This document shows, piece by piece, positions 24,829 through 34,722 of a stretch of DNA of 64,000 nucleotides. Source of the stretch: CAWGOF01 sp963824225 (lineage in GTDB: Bacteria > Acidobacteriota > Polarisedimenticolia > Polarisedimenticolales > Polarisedimenticolaceae). The number at the start of each line of letters is the position of its first letter. The first letter of the stretch is position 1. Position numbers and translations under genes: made by a program. Location of the stretch: positions 2,356,001 to 2,420,000 of the forward strand of contig CAWGOF010000003.1 of assembly GCA_963824225.1 (NCBI GenBank), in the 5' to 3' direction. The notes under the pieces are model-generated. The model ran no database searches. It was not told where the DNA came from and worked only from the letters and a program-made list of their open reading frames with translations.

Positions 24829-26424
24829 CTAACCTGGGCCCGGGGGAGCGTCAAGCACGGGAGTTTCCTGATAGACGACGTACTTGCCTGCGCGGCCGAT
24901 CTCGACGAGACGAAGTCGAGCTTCCTCGTCGACGTCCAGCAGGTCGACCTCGTCGAAGACGAGCACCGGCGAATCGGGCTGGTCCAGGCGCGATCCGAGC
25001 CGGTCGACCGCCACCTCCTCGGGAACCCGGTCGAGGTAGAACGACAGGCTCGGGACTTTCATCGACACGACGACGAGCGGCCGCGCCGGATCGTGCAGCT
25101 CCGGTACCGAATCGACCAGATACGCCGAGGTTCGCAGCCGCACGATCGCGGGAAGGACGAGCAGAACCGCGGTAAGGAGCGTCGCGGCCATCGAGCCGAC
25201 CGCCGCCCAATGCGCAAGACGCGGGCGCCGCAACCATACGCCGGCGAGTGCGGCGGCCGAGCCGACTGCGAGAACGGCGCCGGCGATTCGTGCCGCGCGA
25301 GCCAGGTCGGCGCCGAGATGCGGGGCGTGCAACAGGGCCATGGCAGCCGCGAGACCAAGACTCAGCGCGAGAACGAGGCGGCCGGCCATGCGCCGCGCCG
25401 GATCGGCCAGCTCGCGCCCCAGCTCCCACGCGGCGAGGAGTGCCGCGAACGGCGCGAGCGGAAGGACGTAGGTCACGAGCTTGCTGCGCCCCAGGCTGAA
25501 GAACACGATGCCCGCGAGGAGCGCACCGCCGAGATAGCGCGCGGTTCGCGTCGCCGGATCGCGGCGCGCGATCGCCGCGCGGCCGATCGCGACCGCGGCG
25601 ACGCCGGCCCACGGAAAGAACCCGGCCACGACCGCGGCGAGGCAGAACCATGCCGGTTGAACGTGATCCGTTCCCGCGAAATAGCGCTCGAACGCTTCGC
25701 GCCGGACCACGTCGACGAGCGGGACGACGCCGACGCGAGCGATCAGTGCCCCGACCCACGGGGCGACGACCGCGGCAAATGCGGCGGCGGTCAAGGCCAC
25801 GATGCGCAGGCGCGGCACGACCTCGCGGCCCGAGCAGGTCCGGCCGGCGAGCATCAACAGGGCCGGAAGGATCACGCCGACCGGTCCCTTGATCAAGAAG
25901 CACATCCCGAGGAGACAGCCGAGTGCGAGCGCCCGCGGATCGGTGACGCCCTCGGGATCGACGATGTCGAGCGCCAGGATCGCCAGAACGTGCACCGAAA
26001 GAAGCGCGTCGAGCGTGCCGAGCCCGCCGATTGCGAGCACGAGCGGCATCGTGCAGAACGCTGCGGCGGACCAGGTCGACGATTCGCCGCCGAACCGCTG
26101 GGCCGCGATCCAGGCCACGAGTAGAAGCGAGGCGAGAGTGGCCAGCGCAGCCGGCAATCGCGCGAGCCAGGCCTGCGCTCCAAAGGACAGGAACAGCGCC
26201 GACTGGAGCCAGTGCAGGAGCGGCGGCTTGACGAGCCTTGGTGCGCCCTCGAACGTCGGCACGACGAGGTCGCCGCTTCGAGCCATCTCGAGCGATGTCC
26301 GCGCGAAGCGGCTCTCGTCCGGGTCGAGCAGCGGCACGTCGAGCGTGCGCAGCCCGAGCAGAACGAGGGCTAGCCCGAACACGGCCCAGACGCCGACGGC
26401 GAACGCGCGCACCGCGGCTATCAT
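24829..26424 (-). CDS. GT39/ArnT-like membrane glycosyltransferase
   Basis: 531 residues with about 12 membrane helices. The first periplasmic loop holds LLDPDESRFARTSLEMA, the DxDE-type motif of polyprenyl-phosphate-dependent GT-C transferases such as ArnT. KPPLLHWLQSALF and KGPVGVILPALLML follow, as in the PMT_2 domain (PF13231/PF02366). It probably moves a sugar from a lipid carrier to lipid A or another envelope acceptor. It is read with accD but divergent from folC, with only 5 bp between the two start codons. Confidence 0.87.
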   Translation of the reverse strand: MIAAVRAFAVGVWAVFGLALVLLGLRTLDVPLLDPDESRFARTSLEMARSGDLVVPTFEGAPRLVKPPLLHWLQSALFLSFGAQAWLARLPAALATLASLLLVAWIAAQRFGGESSTWSAAAFCTMPLVLAIGGLGTLDALLSVHVLAILALDIVDPEGVTDPRALALGCLLGMCFLIKGPVGVILPALLMLAGRTCSGREVVPRLRIVALTAAAFAAVVAPWVGALIARVGVVPLVDVVRREAFERYFAGTDHVQPAWFCLAAVVAGFFPWAGVAAVAIGRAAIARRDPATRTARYLGGALLAGIVFFSLGRSKLVTYVLPLAPFAALLAAWELGRELADPARRMAGRLVLALSLGLAAAMALLHAPHLGADLARAARIAGAVLAVGSAAALAGVWLRRPRLAHWAAVGSMAATLLTAVLLVLPAIVRLRTSAYLVDSVPELHDPARPLVVVSMKVPSLSFYLDRVPEEVAVDRLGSRLDQPDSPVLVFDEVDLLDVDEEARLRLVEIGRAGKYVVYQETPVLDAPPGPG

Positions 26425-26429
26425 AGGCC

Positions 26430-27740
26430 GTGTCCACGGCCATCGACTGGCTCTATGGCCTGCAGCAGTTCGGGATCAAGCTCGGCCTCGACAACGTCCG
26501 GGCGCTCTTCCGAATGCTCGGTCTGCCGCACGCGCCATGCCGCTTCGTCCACGTCGCCGGAACGAACGGCAAGGGCTCGGTCGCGGCGATGGTCAACGCG
26601 ATGCTCGGAGCGAGCGGCTTGCGAACGGGCCTGTTCACGTCGCCGCACCTCGTGCGGCCGCACGAGCGCATCCGGATCGCCGGCCGCGACATTGCCGGGG
26701 ATGCGCTCGATCGTCACCTCCTCGCGGTCCGGGCGGCGATCGAGCGGGGGCTCGCCGGCGGCTCGCTCTCGTCCCATCCGTCGTTCTTCGAGGCGATCAC
26801 CGCGGCGGCGCTCGCCGCCTTCGCCGAAGAGCGGGTCGATGCCGTCGTCCTCGAGGTCGGACTCGGTGGACGGCTAGATGCGACGAACGCGATCGACGCC
26901 GAGACGGGAGCCGTGGTCAGCCTGGCGCTCGATCACACGAGCGTGCTCGGCACGACGATCGAGGAGATCGCGGCCGAGAAGGCCGGGATCATCAAGCCGG
27001 GCATGACGCTCGTCAGCGGCGTGACCCAGCAAACGGCGATCGACATCGTCCGCGACGTTTGCGACGAGCGCGGGGCGACGTTCGTCGAGGCCCGCGCCGC
27101 CGCGGACCTCTCGACCGACGAGCCCCCGGTGCTGACGCTCCGGACCTCGCGTGCCACGTACGCCGGTCTGCGGCCGGCGCTCGCGGGTCGGCATCAGATC
27201 GACAACGTGCGCGTCGCGCTCGTGACGTTCGAGCACGCGGCCGAGCGGCTCGGAGTCGCCCCCGATCCGGCCATCGTGCGGGACGCCCTGGCGAGCGTTC
27301 GCTGGCCCGGACGGCTGCAGTGGGTCGACCCGGGGGACGGAGGCGCGCGGTTGCTGCTCGACGGGGCGCACAACCCGGCCGGACTGCGCGCCCTCGCCGC
27401 GCACCTCGATCGGGCGGGGCTACCGAAACCGGTGCTGCTCTTCGCCGTGACGGTCGGGCGACCGGTCGACGAGCTGCTGCTTCCCCTCGCGGGGCACGTC
27501 GATCACGCGGTGCTGACCCGCGTGCCGGTCGATCGGGCCGTCGACCCGGACTCGTTTGTCGAAGTCGCCACAGCGATCCTCGGATCGGCCGAGGTCGTCG
27601 GGGCTCCCGGGCCGGCCCTCGACCGCGCCCGCACGCGGGCGGGCCCGACACGGCCGGTCCTGGTCACCGGCTCCCTGTACCTCGTTGGCGCCGTGCTCGC
27701 GCACCTCGAGGGCAGCACCGAGCCGACCGTCGCCATGTGA
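26430..27740 (+). CDS. folC: Bifunctional folylpolyglutamate/dihydrofolate synthase
   Basis: 436 residues from a GTG at 26430. The Mur-ligase fold is clear: P-loop HVAGTNGKGSVAAM near residue 43, FTSPHLVRPHERIRI, EVGLGGRLDATNAI, the ADP-linked LDHTSVLGTTIEEIAAEKAGIIK and C-terminal LLLDGAHNPAGL. It adds glutamate to folates in the cytoplasm. In many bacteria folC follows accD on the same strand; here the two are split to opposite strands around the GT39 gene. Confidence 0.94.
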   Translation: MSTAIDWLYGLQQFGIKLGLDNVRALFRMLGLPHAPCRFVHVAGTNGKGSVAAMVNAMLGASGLRTGLFTSPHLVRPHERIRIAGRDIAGDALDRHLLAVRAAIERGLAGGSLSSHPSFFEAITAAALAAFAEERVDAVVLEVGLGGRLDATNAIDAETGAVVSLALDHTSVLGTTIEEIAAEKAGIIKPGMTLVSGVTQQTAIDIVRDVCDERGATFVEARAAADLSTDEPPVLTLRTSRATYAGLRPALAGRHQIDNVRVALVTFEHAAERLGVAPDPAIVRDALASVRWPGRLQWVDPGDGGARLLLDGAHNPAGLRALAAHLDRAGLPKPVLLFAVTVGRPVDELLLPLAGHVDHAVLTRVPVDRAVDPDSFVEVATAILGSAEVVGAPGPALDRARTRAGPTRPVLVTGSLYLVGAVLAHLEGSTEPTVAM

Positions 27741-27770
27741 TACGGCGGCGTCCCATCTAGAATCGGTTCC

Positions 27771-28394
27771 ATGCGGACCGACGTGAAGGTCGAAGCGCCC
27801 GAGCTGCGGCTCGATCCGGAGATCGTGTACCAGGCGATCGACTGGCGCGCGATCTTCGGATCCGCTGGCCCGGTCGAGGTCGAGATCGGGATCGGCAAAG
27901 GCCGATTCCTTCTGGCCGCGGCCCAGGCGCGCCCCGACGTGAGCTTCCTCGGCGTCGACTGGGCCAACGAGTTCCTGCGCATCGCCGAATCACGGGCCGC
28001 GAAGCGCGGGCTAGCGAACGTGCGGTTCCTGCGCGTCGACGCGCGCGAGCTCGTGCGCGCGATCCCCGACGAGAGCGTGCGTGCGTACTACATCTTCTAT
28101 CCGGACCCGTGGCCCAAGAAGCGCCAGCAGAAGCGCCGGTTCCTGCAGCCCGCGAACGTGGTCGAGCTGGCCCGCACGCTCGTTCCGCGCGGGCTCCTGC
28201 ACGTGGCCACGGACCATCCGGACTACTGGGCCGCGATCGACGCGGCGCTCGGCGCGGCACCGGCATTCGAGCGGCTGCCCGCGTTCGGCGGCGACGAGTT
28301 CCCGCTTCCCGTCGACGCGCCGCTGACGAACTTCGAGGAGAAGTACCGCGTCGCCGGTCGCGACCGGTTTCGCGCGAGCTGGCGCCGGCGCTAG
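27771..28394 (+). CDS. trmB: tRNA (guanine-N7-)-methyltransferase
   Basis: 207 residues. The TrmB signatures are present: EIGIGKGRFLLAAAQ for SAM binding, FLGVDWANEFL, and YYIFYPDPWPKKRQQKRR, the catalytic PDPWPKKRHHKRR motif. The C-terminal TNFEEKYR is also diagnostic. It forms m7G46 in tRNAs. It lies 30 bp after folC and is convergent with the large surface-protein gene, with 25 bp between stops. Confidence 0.94.
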   Translation: MRTDVKVEAPELRLDPEIVYQAIDWRAIFGSAGPVEVEIGIGKGRFLLAAAQARPDVSFLGVDWANEFLRIAESRAAKRGLANVRFLRVDARELVRAIPDESVRAYYIFYPDPWPKKRQQKRRFLQPANVVELARTLVPRGLLHVATDHPDYWAAIDAALGAAPAFERLPAFGGDEFPLPVDAPLTNFEEKYRVAGRDRFRASWRRR

Positions 28395-28419
28395 TAGGAG
28401 TCTCCCTCAGCGCGCGACC

Positions 28420-31400
28420 CTAGTCCGTGATCGTGAAGGTTCGGCTCACCGTATCGACCGTCTGGCCACTCGCGTTGCGCAGTGTCATCGTCAACGTCGC
28501 CGTGGCCGTGTTGTCGGCACGGATCAGCCAGGACACGTTCTGGCTCCCGCCCGGTGCCACCGTCGGCAACGATTGCGTGGAGCTCTGTGGGCTCTCGAGC
28601 CGCATCGAGTTGCTCGGCGTGAAGCTCACCAGCACCGTGTGGCCGCTCGCGCTCGCTCCTCCTGTGTTGGCCACGCTCCCCGTCGCGGTGAAGAACTGGC
28701 CTCGCCGAATCGTCGTCGGCACACCGCTCATCGTGATGTCGAGCACCGGCGGTGAGCCGTTGTTCACCGTCACGTTCACCGCCGCGGAGGTCGCCTGATT
28801 GCTCGCGGCGTCGAACGCTCGGGCGGTCAACGCGTGCGCGCCGTTCGTCGCCGTCGTCGTGTTCCACGACGCCGAGTAGGGCGACGTCGTATCACTCGAC
28901 AGCACCGCGCCGTCGACGAGAAACTCGACGCGCGCCACGCCCACGTTGTCCGACGCCGTCGACGAGATCGTGACCGTGCCGCTGACCGTCGCCCCGTTGG
29001 TCGGGCTCGTGATCGAGACCGTCGGCGGCGTGGTGTCGGGCGCCGCGTTGCTCACCGTCACGCCGACCGCCGCGGAGGTCGCCTGATTGCTCGCGGCGTC
29101 GAACGCTCGGGCGGTCAACGCGTGCGAGCCGTTCGTCGCCGTCGTCGTGCTCCAGGAGGCCGTGTAGGGCGACGTGGTGTCGCTCGACAGCACCACGCCG
29201 TCGACGAGAAACTCGACGCGCGCCACGCCCACGTTGTCCGACGCCGTGGCCGAGATCGTGACCGTGCCGCTGACCGTCGCCCCGTTGCTCGGGCTCGTGA
29301 TCGAGACCGTCGGCGGCGTGGTGTCGGGCACCGCATTACTCACCGCCACGGCGACCGCGGCGGAGGTCGCCTGGTTGCTCGCCGCGTCGAACGCCCGGGC
29401 CGTCAGCGCGTGCGCGCCGTTCGTCGCCGTCGTCGTGTTCCAGGACGCCGAGTAGGGCGACGTGGTGTCGCTCGACAGCACCGCGCCGTCGACGAGAAAC
29501 TCGACGCGCGCCACGCCCACGTTGTCCGACGCCGTCGACGAGATCGTGACCGTGCCGCTGACCGTCGCCCCGTTGGTCGGGCTCGTGATCGAGACCGTCG
29601 GCGGCGTGGTGTCGGGCGCCGGGGGTCCACTCTGGTTCACGCGCACCGCGACCCAATCGAGGAAGAAGTCGCGATTCGTCGAGTTGGCCGAGTTGATGAC
29701 CCGTACGCGGAAATTCGCGTCGCTCAGCTCGGCCGGAGTCCAGGTTCGGCCCCACGTGTCGGTCGGGCTGCCCAGAACGTACGTGGTCATGCTCGTCGTC
29801 AGGGTCGACGTAGACTTGGCCGCCGTCCACGACGCGCCGCCGTTCCACGACAGTTGCACACACATGCGCGGGGAGTTCGAGCTGCTGTCCGCGCGGGCAT
29901 CGAGGCGCACCTCGATCCCGGGGATCCCCGTTCCCGTCGGTATCGAGAAGCCGTAGTTGAAGAACCGGTGCTTGTCGCGCGACGCGCTCGTGCAAGACGT
30001 GCTCGACGACGTCCCGCCGTTGTTGTCCACGGCAGCCGCTGCATCGTCCGCGTGCGCGTTCGCTGCGTTCGACTCGAACCCGTTGCCGTCGCCGCCCGAA
30101 TCGGCGGCGCTCGCCGTCGGGCTTCTGAACCCCGGCGCACCGCCACCCGCGGGAGACACGGTCAGCGTCGCCGTCCGCGTCGTACCGCCCGAGGTCCCGG
30201 AGATCGTGACGTTCGTCGACGCTCCCACGGCGACCGTGCTCACCGCGAAGGTCGCGCTCGAGCTCCCGGCGGGAACGGTCACGCTCGACGGCACGGTCGC
30301 GACGGCCGTGTTGCCGCTCGAAAGCGAGACGAGCTGGCCTCCGGCGGCTGCCGCCGCCGACAGCGTCGCCGTCCCCGTCGAGGCGTTGCCACCGGTCACG
30401 CTCGTCGGGTTGAGCGACAAGGCCGACAGGGTCACCGTCCCGGGCGCTGCCGGATCGACCCACAGGACAGGATGTTCTCCGTTCCCTTCGCTCCACACGG
30501 TGATCTGCACCGGCGTCGACACCGACACGGGATGCGTGGTGACCGTGAACGTCGCGCTGCTCGCTCCCGCCGGGACCGTGACGCTCGCGGAGACCGACGC
30601 GACGGCCGGATTGGAGCTGGTCAACGTATAGACCTGTCCGCCTGCCGGAGCCACGTTCTGGATATGCACCTTGCCCACGACGGTGCTGCCCCCCACGACG
30701 CCGTTCGGTGTCAGGGAAGCGGCCGCAAAGTTCGTCCACGTGGGAGCTCCCACGGTGAATCTGCGCACCTCCGACCACGGACTGAAGTTGTTCACTCCGT
30801 CCAGCGTTCGCACGCGCCAGTAGTGGACGCCCTCCTGGCTCGTGGAGCCCGTTGCCTCCGAAGACGTGAAGCTTCCTGCCGCCAGACTGAAGAACGTGAA
30901 ACCGGTCAGGAAGTCCGCGTTCGCGCTGACCTCGACCTCGTAGAGCTGCACGCCAGACGCATCCGCCACGTCGGCCCAGTCGAGCGTCAGCGGCGCGTTG
31001 AGCGGGATCGTCACGCCGTTGGCGGGACTCAGCAACGTGGGGGCGGCCGCGGCGGTGTCCGTGCTTGTGCCCTGATCCAGCGTGAGCTTGGCGACGAAGC
31101 CGTCATAGGTGTGGAAGCCGTCGCTCGTTCCGTCGCTGCCGAACACGCGGTCGAACGCGCCCGGGGTCGTGGGGTGGTCTGGGTGGAGCGTCGAGCCCGC
31201 AACGACGACGGCGTGCGGACCGGTCGACACGGATTGCATTCTCAGGAGCAGAGCCCCGGATGGCTTGTGCAGGAGCGTGGAGTAGAGCAACGCCCTCCCA
31301 TCTCCGCTGAACCGTGAAACGAAGCTGCCTTTCGCCGGCAACCGCTTGTAGGACCGCTCGGTCGTCGGATAGGCTCCGGCGATGTCCTGGCCCACGACGA

Positions 31401-33399
31401 TCACGTCTCCTGAAGGGTCTACGACGACGGAGTCGGCGAACTGTCCAGTCGCCGTGCCCGTGAGAAGCGTGGACCACACCAGCGATCCGCCGCCCGTTGC
31501 GGGGAACCGGAATCGAGTGAGATACCCGGAGTAGTACGGATGGCCGTCGGCGAGGAAGAGCGGTGCTCGTCTCCACGCGCCGGAAGTCGTGGGAAAGTCC
31601 CACGATCGGTTGTTCCCGCAGATCGTGATCAGCTCCGGGTTGTTCGGATCGAGCGCAATTCCCGTCGCCTCGTCGATGTAGAAGCCGCCGAAAATCGTGC
31701 CGTACTTCAGGTCGCCGGCACCGGTCCCGTCGAGCTTGAGGCGCGCGACGAACACGTCCGACGCTCCGAGGTGCGTGCGCACCACCGCGTCCGCCGTCGT
31801 CGGGAACGGAATGCCGTGATCGGTTCGGTTGTTCTGGGTGTCGAAGGTCTCGAGCGGAGCTTCGGTTCCGACGAGGGTCAGGACACCCTGCGGATCGATC
31901 ACCATGTCCTTCACGAGGTCATCGGACTGCCCGCCGAGGTAGGTCGAGTAGGTGAGCTGCGTTCCGCCCGGGCTGAGGCGGGCGACGAACGCGTCGGCCC
32001 GCGACTCGATCGTCCCCCCCTGCACGGGCACCGTGAGCGTGGCGAGGGTGCGATCGTACGCGCCCGGGGTCGTTGGAAAGTCCTCGGATGTCGTGTAGCC
32101 GGACACGACCACCGAATCCGTGGCATCGACGACGACGGCGCGGGCGCTCTCGTCGCCCCCCCTCTGCGAGCCCGGACGGCTCGGGTCGAAGATCGGCGCC
32201 GCACCGAGGAACGTCGAGAACACCATCTGCGTGCCGGAGGCATTGAACCGCGTGACGAAGCCGTCCCATCCGCGGTTGATCGTCGCTGTCGGCTCGTTGA
32301 AGCTCGGCTGGAACGTTCCCGGCGTCGTGGGGAAGTTCGCTGCGTTGGTTTCGCCGACCACGATGGGCGCACTCGTGGCGTCGAGCGTCAGCCCGAATCC
32401 AAAGGACACGTTGCCGTTCGTGCCCCCGAACAACGTCGCGTAGACCAGATTGGTACCCGTGGAATTGAGCCGCGCCACGAAGGCGATCAACGGACTCGAG
32501 CCGAGAGCACCCGGCGGGGCGGTCGGGAAGTCGCTCGACCAGGTCGATCCCGCGACCACGACGTCGCCGGTTCCGTCCTGCGCGAGCGCCAGGCCGTGAA
32601 CCTCCTCGCGGTTCCCACCCCCCAGGAAGGTCGACCACTCGAGTCCAGGGTCGATCACGAGCGCCAGATCGAGGTCGCGCGCGGGAGCCTCGAATCCGTA
32701 GCGCTGCGCGTCGATGATGCGGAATCTCGAAGCGACGGGCCGCGCCTCGCCGGATGGAAGCACGTCCCACGTCCGCGGCGGAGTCTGCCGCACGGATCCG
32801 GTCGGGGTCCGTAGCGTCAGCGATCCGTCGCTGCCGAGCTCCAGGTTCGAGGCTCCGTCCGCTCGGATCACGACCTGCTCGAGATCGGCGCCGGGCTCGA
32901 GCATCACGTCGTACTCGAGCCGCCCCGTTTCCTCGCGCACGCGCACGTCGACGCCGTCGTAGAGGTCGCGGTACACCACGCCGCCGTAGGCCGGGACGTT
33001 CGACCGCCACCGCGTGGAGTCGTTCCCCAGGAAGAAGTTGTAGTACCCGCTTCTCCTGTCCTCGCCGATGATCTGAGCGTCGGTGTTCACCGCCCCGTCG
33101 AACGTCAAGGCAACCGAGCTCGGTCGCTCGCTCCCCACGCGAAGCCGGATGGCATCGGTCTCGAAGCTCGCGACGACCGCGCCCTTCCAGGCCACGAACC
33201 GCGCCGCAGGATCCCATTGACCACGGTTCTCGATGAAATCGACCGGGAGCCCGGTAAGGAGCGACGATGGAGCTCGCGCCCCAGCGGCTGAGTCTCCGTC
33301 GATCGCCCGAGGCCGGGGTGCAGGAGCCGCCTGACTCAGGAGCGCAATCGACCCAATACCGCACACGAGGAGCAGTCGCGACCTATTCCTGCTGTGCAT
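28420..33399 (-). CDS. Large secreted SBBP/Ig-repeat protein
   Basis: 1659 residues from ATG 33399, preceded by GGGGGGAAAG; the frame upstream to 33621 is not protein-like. A signal peptide (SRLLLVCGIGSIALLSQAA) leads to a DUF7948-like domain (FIENRGQWD). SBBP seven-bladed-propeller repeats follow (STYLGGQSDDLVKDM, DAFVARL), then a fibronectin-like domain (YWRVRTLDG), two Big-type beta-sandwich units, a galactose-binding-like segment and three nearly identical 96-residue Ig units (DTTPPTVSITSPTNG). A CARDB-like domain ends it. It is probably an extracellular adhesin or a matrix protein. No transmembrane anchor or LPxTG is seen at the C-terminus. Confidence 0.87.
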   Translation of the reverse strand: MHSRNRSRLLLVCGIGSIALLSQAAPAPRPRAIDGDSAAGARAPSSLLTGLPVDFIENRGQWDPAARFVAWKGAVVASFETDAIRLRVGSERPSSVALTFDGAVNTDAQIIGEDRRSGYYNFFLGNDSTRWRSNVPAYGGVVYRDLYDGVDVRVREETGRLEYDVMLEPGADLEQVVIRADGASNLELGSDGSLTLRTPTGSVRQTPPRTWDVLPSGEARPVASRFRIIDAQRYGFEAPARDLDLALVIDPGLEWSTFLGGGNREEVHGLALAQDGTGDVVVAGSTWSSDFPTAPPGALGSSPLIAFVARLNSTGTNLVYATLFGGTNGNVSFGFGLTLDATSAPIVVGETNAANFPTTPGTFQPSFNEPTATINRGWDGFVTRFNASGTQMVFSTFLGAAPIFDPSRPGSQRGGDESARAVVVDATDSVVVSGYTTSEDFPTTPGAYDRTLATLTVPVQGGTIESRADAFVARLSPGGTQLTYSTYLGGQSDDLVKDMVIDPQGVLTLVGTEAPLETFDTQNNRTDHGIPFPTTADAVVRTHLGASDVFVARLKLDGTGAGDLKYGTIFGGFYIDEATGIALDPNNPELITICGNNRSWDFPTTSGAWRRAPLFLADGHPYYSGYLTRFRFPATGGGSLVWSTLLTGTATGQFADSVVVDPSGDVIVVGQDIAGAYPTTERSYKRLPAKGSFVSRFSGDGRALLYSTLLHKPSGALLLRMQSVSTGPHAVVVAGSTLHPDHPTTPGAFDRVFGSDGTSDGFHTYDGFVAKLTLDQGTSTDTAAAAPTLLSPANGVTIPLNAPLTLDWADVADASGVQLYEVEVSANADFLTGFTFFSLAAGSFTSSEATGSTSQEGVHYWRVRTLDGVNNFSPWSEVRRFTVGAPTWTNFAAASLTPNGVVGGSTVVGKVHIQNVAPAGGQVYTLTSSNPAVASVSASVTVPAGASSATFTVTTHPVSVSTPVQITVWSEGNGEHPVLWVDPAAPGTVTLSALSLNPTSVTGGNASTGTATLSAAAAAGGQLVSLSSGNTAVATVPSSVTVPAGSSSATFAVSTVAVGASTNVTISGTSGGTTRTATLTVSPAGGGAPGFRSPTASAADSGGDGNGFESNAANAHADDAAAAVDNNGGTSSSTSCTSASRDKHRFFNYGFSIPTGTGIPGIEVRLDARADSSSNSPRMCVQLSWNGGASWTAAKSTSTLTTSMTTYVLGSPTDTWGRTWTPAELSDANFRVRVINSANSTNRDFFLDWVAVRVNQSGPPAPDTTPPTVSITSPTNGATVSGTVTISSTASDNVGVARVEFLVDGAVLSSDTTSPYSASWNTTTATNGAHALTARAFDAASNQATSAAVAVAVSNAVPDTTPPTVSITSPSNGATVSGTVTISATASDNVGVARVEFLVDGVVLSSDTTSPYTASWSTTTATNGSHALTARAFDAASNQATSAAVGVTVSNAAPDTTPPTVSITSPTNGATVSGTVTISSTASDNVGVARVEFLVDGAVLSSDTTSPYSASWNTTTATNGAHALTARAFDAASNQATSAAVNVTVNNGSPPVLDITMSGVPTTIRRGQFFTATGSVANTGGASASGHTVLVSFTPSNSMRLESPQSSTQSLPTVAPGGSQNVSWLIRADNTATATLTMTLRNASGQTVDTVSRTFTITD
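28751..29614 (-). repeat. Three tandem 288-bp Ig-coding repeats
   Basis: The phrase GTGTCGGG recurs at 29609, 29321 and 29033, giving an exact 288-bp (96-residue) period. The three copies differ at only a few scattered bases. In each, the unit encodes a Big_9-type Ig domain. The similarity implies recent duplication or gene conversion and would make the array prone to copy-number change. Confidence 0.85.
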
Positions 33400-33729
33400 C
33401 TTTCCCCCCGGTCGTGGTGTGTGTGCTATCCACAGCGATTGCGTGGAGGTGACACGGAGATTCGAGGAGTGGGAACGGCGACGGGGCTCGGACCCCGTTG
33501 ATCGGGCTCCCATGAATCGCCTCCGTACCTGGGCTGGACGAGTATCGAGTATACGGCCAACGTGGCCGCACGGCCTTCGTTCCAGGTTCGCCGCGGAGTG
33601 TGCGAGGCAGCTTTGCTTCATGATGCTCTAAACGAAGTTGCCCCTGGCGACGCTTCGACGGAGAGCGTGGACGCCGCCTTCCCTATTCTTCTTAGATTCG
33701 ACGCACGCCGGCCCGAGAATGGAGCTGTC
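33400..33729. other. 330-bp divergent intergenic region
   Basis: This non-coding stretch lies between the start of the surface-protein gene and the methyltransferase gene. It contains a short CGGGG/CCCCG hairpin near 33483 and a direct repeat of CGAGTAT at 33539-33552. No convincing promoter boxes, RNA gene or small coding frame were found. It must serve two divergent promoters. Confidence 0.5.
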
Positions 33730-34617
33730 ATGCGGGAAATCCTGGACGAGACCCCGGCGCCGCCATCGTCCGCGACCGTCGTCGACGTCACCACGTACTA
33801 CACGGAAGCCGGCATGGACTATCGTGCGTGGAGCCGCGGCTTCAACATGCACTTCGGCTACTGGCGCTGGGGCATGAACCCCCTCGCGCTCGAGAACATG
33901 CTCGAGGAAATGAGCCGGCAGGTGTTCGAGCGGCTTGACCTGCGCACCGGGATGCGAGTCCTCGACCTCGGGTGCGGCCTGGGTGCACCGGCCCGGACGC
34001 TCGTCACGGCACACGGGGTCGCTGTCACCGCGGTCACGATCGTGCCGTCACAGATCGAGATGGCGCGAACGATCCATCCGACTACACCGCCGCAAGGCAG
34101 CATCGCGTGGAAGCTCGGCAACTACACCGATCTCGACCTCCCCACGGGGGCGTTCGAGGCGGCATTCTCGATCGAGGCTTCATGCCACAGCAGCGGGGCG
34201 AGCAAGGAAGCGTTCGTGCGCGAGTGCGCGCGACTCCTGCAACGCGGCGCGAAGCTCGTCGTCGCCGACGGCTTCCTGAAACGCAGCGCGCTGCCTCGGT
34301 GGTACGCCGCCCTGCTCGGCTTCATGAGCCGGCGCTGGGCGGTCGGGCAGTTTGCCGATCTCCCGGCCTTCATGGCCGAGCTCGAACGTCACGGGTTCGC
34401 CGTGGTCGCCGCGGAGGACATCTCGTGGCGCATCGCGCCGAGCGTCCTCCACGTGCCTCGTGTCACGCTGCAGTTCCTTGCGGCCGAGCTGCTGCTGCGT
34501 CGCCGACGGCTCAATCGGGTCCGGTGGGGGCACGTCGTCGCCTGCCTCACCGCGCCGTGGATCGGGCTCGGCCGCCGGTACTTCGGCTACTATTTGGTTA
34601 CAGCGCAGAGACAGTGA
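33730..34617 (+). CDS. SAM-dependent methyltransferase (tocopherol/sterol-MT-like)
   Basis: 295 residues from ATG 33730 with GGAG six bases before it. The segment AWSRGFNMHFGYWRWG precedes the SAM loop VLDLGCGLGAPARTL, as in gamma-tocopherol, sterol C24 and cyclopropane-synthase-like enzymes. A hydrophobic C-terminus (VACLTAPWIGLGRRYFGYYL) suggests work on a lipid substrate at a membrane. The substrate is unknown. A tRNA gene begins 25 bp after its stop. Confidence 0.82.
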   Translation: MREILDETPAPPSSATVVDVTTYYTEAGMDYRAWSRGFNMHFGYWRWGMNPLALENMLEEMSRQVFERLDLRTGMRVLDLGCGLGAPARTLVTAHGVAVTAVTIVPSQIEMARTIHPTTPPQGSIAWKLGNYTDLDLPTGAFEAAFSIEASCHSSGASKEAFVRECARLLQRGAKLVVADGFLKRSALPRWYAALLGFMSRRWAVGQFADLPAFMAELERHGFAVVAAEDISWRIAPSVLHVPRVTLQFLAAELLLRRRRLNRVRWGHVVACLTAPWIGLGRRYFGYYLVTAQRQ

Positions 34618-34641
34618 TACGTTACCGGCCGCAGCCGGCAC

Positions 34642-34717
34642 AGGGGAGTAGCTCAACTGGCAGAGCACCGGTCTCCAAAACCGGAAGTTGCAGGTTCGAG
34701 TCCTGTCTCCCCTGCCA
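34642..34717 (+). tRNA. tRNA-Trp (CCA anticodon)
   Basis: The acceptor stem AGGGGAG (34642-34648) pairs with CTCCCCT (34707-34713), followed by discriminator G and an encoded CCA. The anticodon stem-loop is ACCGGT-CTCCAAA-ACCGG with anticodon CCA at 34675-34677, read as Trp. The T-loop GGTTCGAGTCC is normal. The downstream NTPase frame starts 5 nt after the CCA end, so processing of this tRNA would also create that mRNA's 5' end. Confidence 0.96.
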
Positions 34718-34722
34718 AACCC

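Noticed and set aside
28751..29614. Possible CRISPR or satellite array
   Set aside because: The 288-bp units are in frame, code for Ig domains and have no spacers.
28834..31317. 827-codon open frame on the plus strand
   Set aside because: It is antisense to the surface-protein gene, consists mainly of Arg/His/Asp runs, repeats with the Ig array and has no domain; it is a GC-rich shadow.
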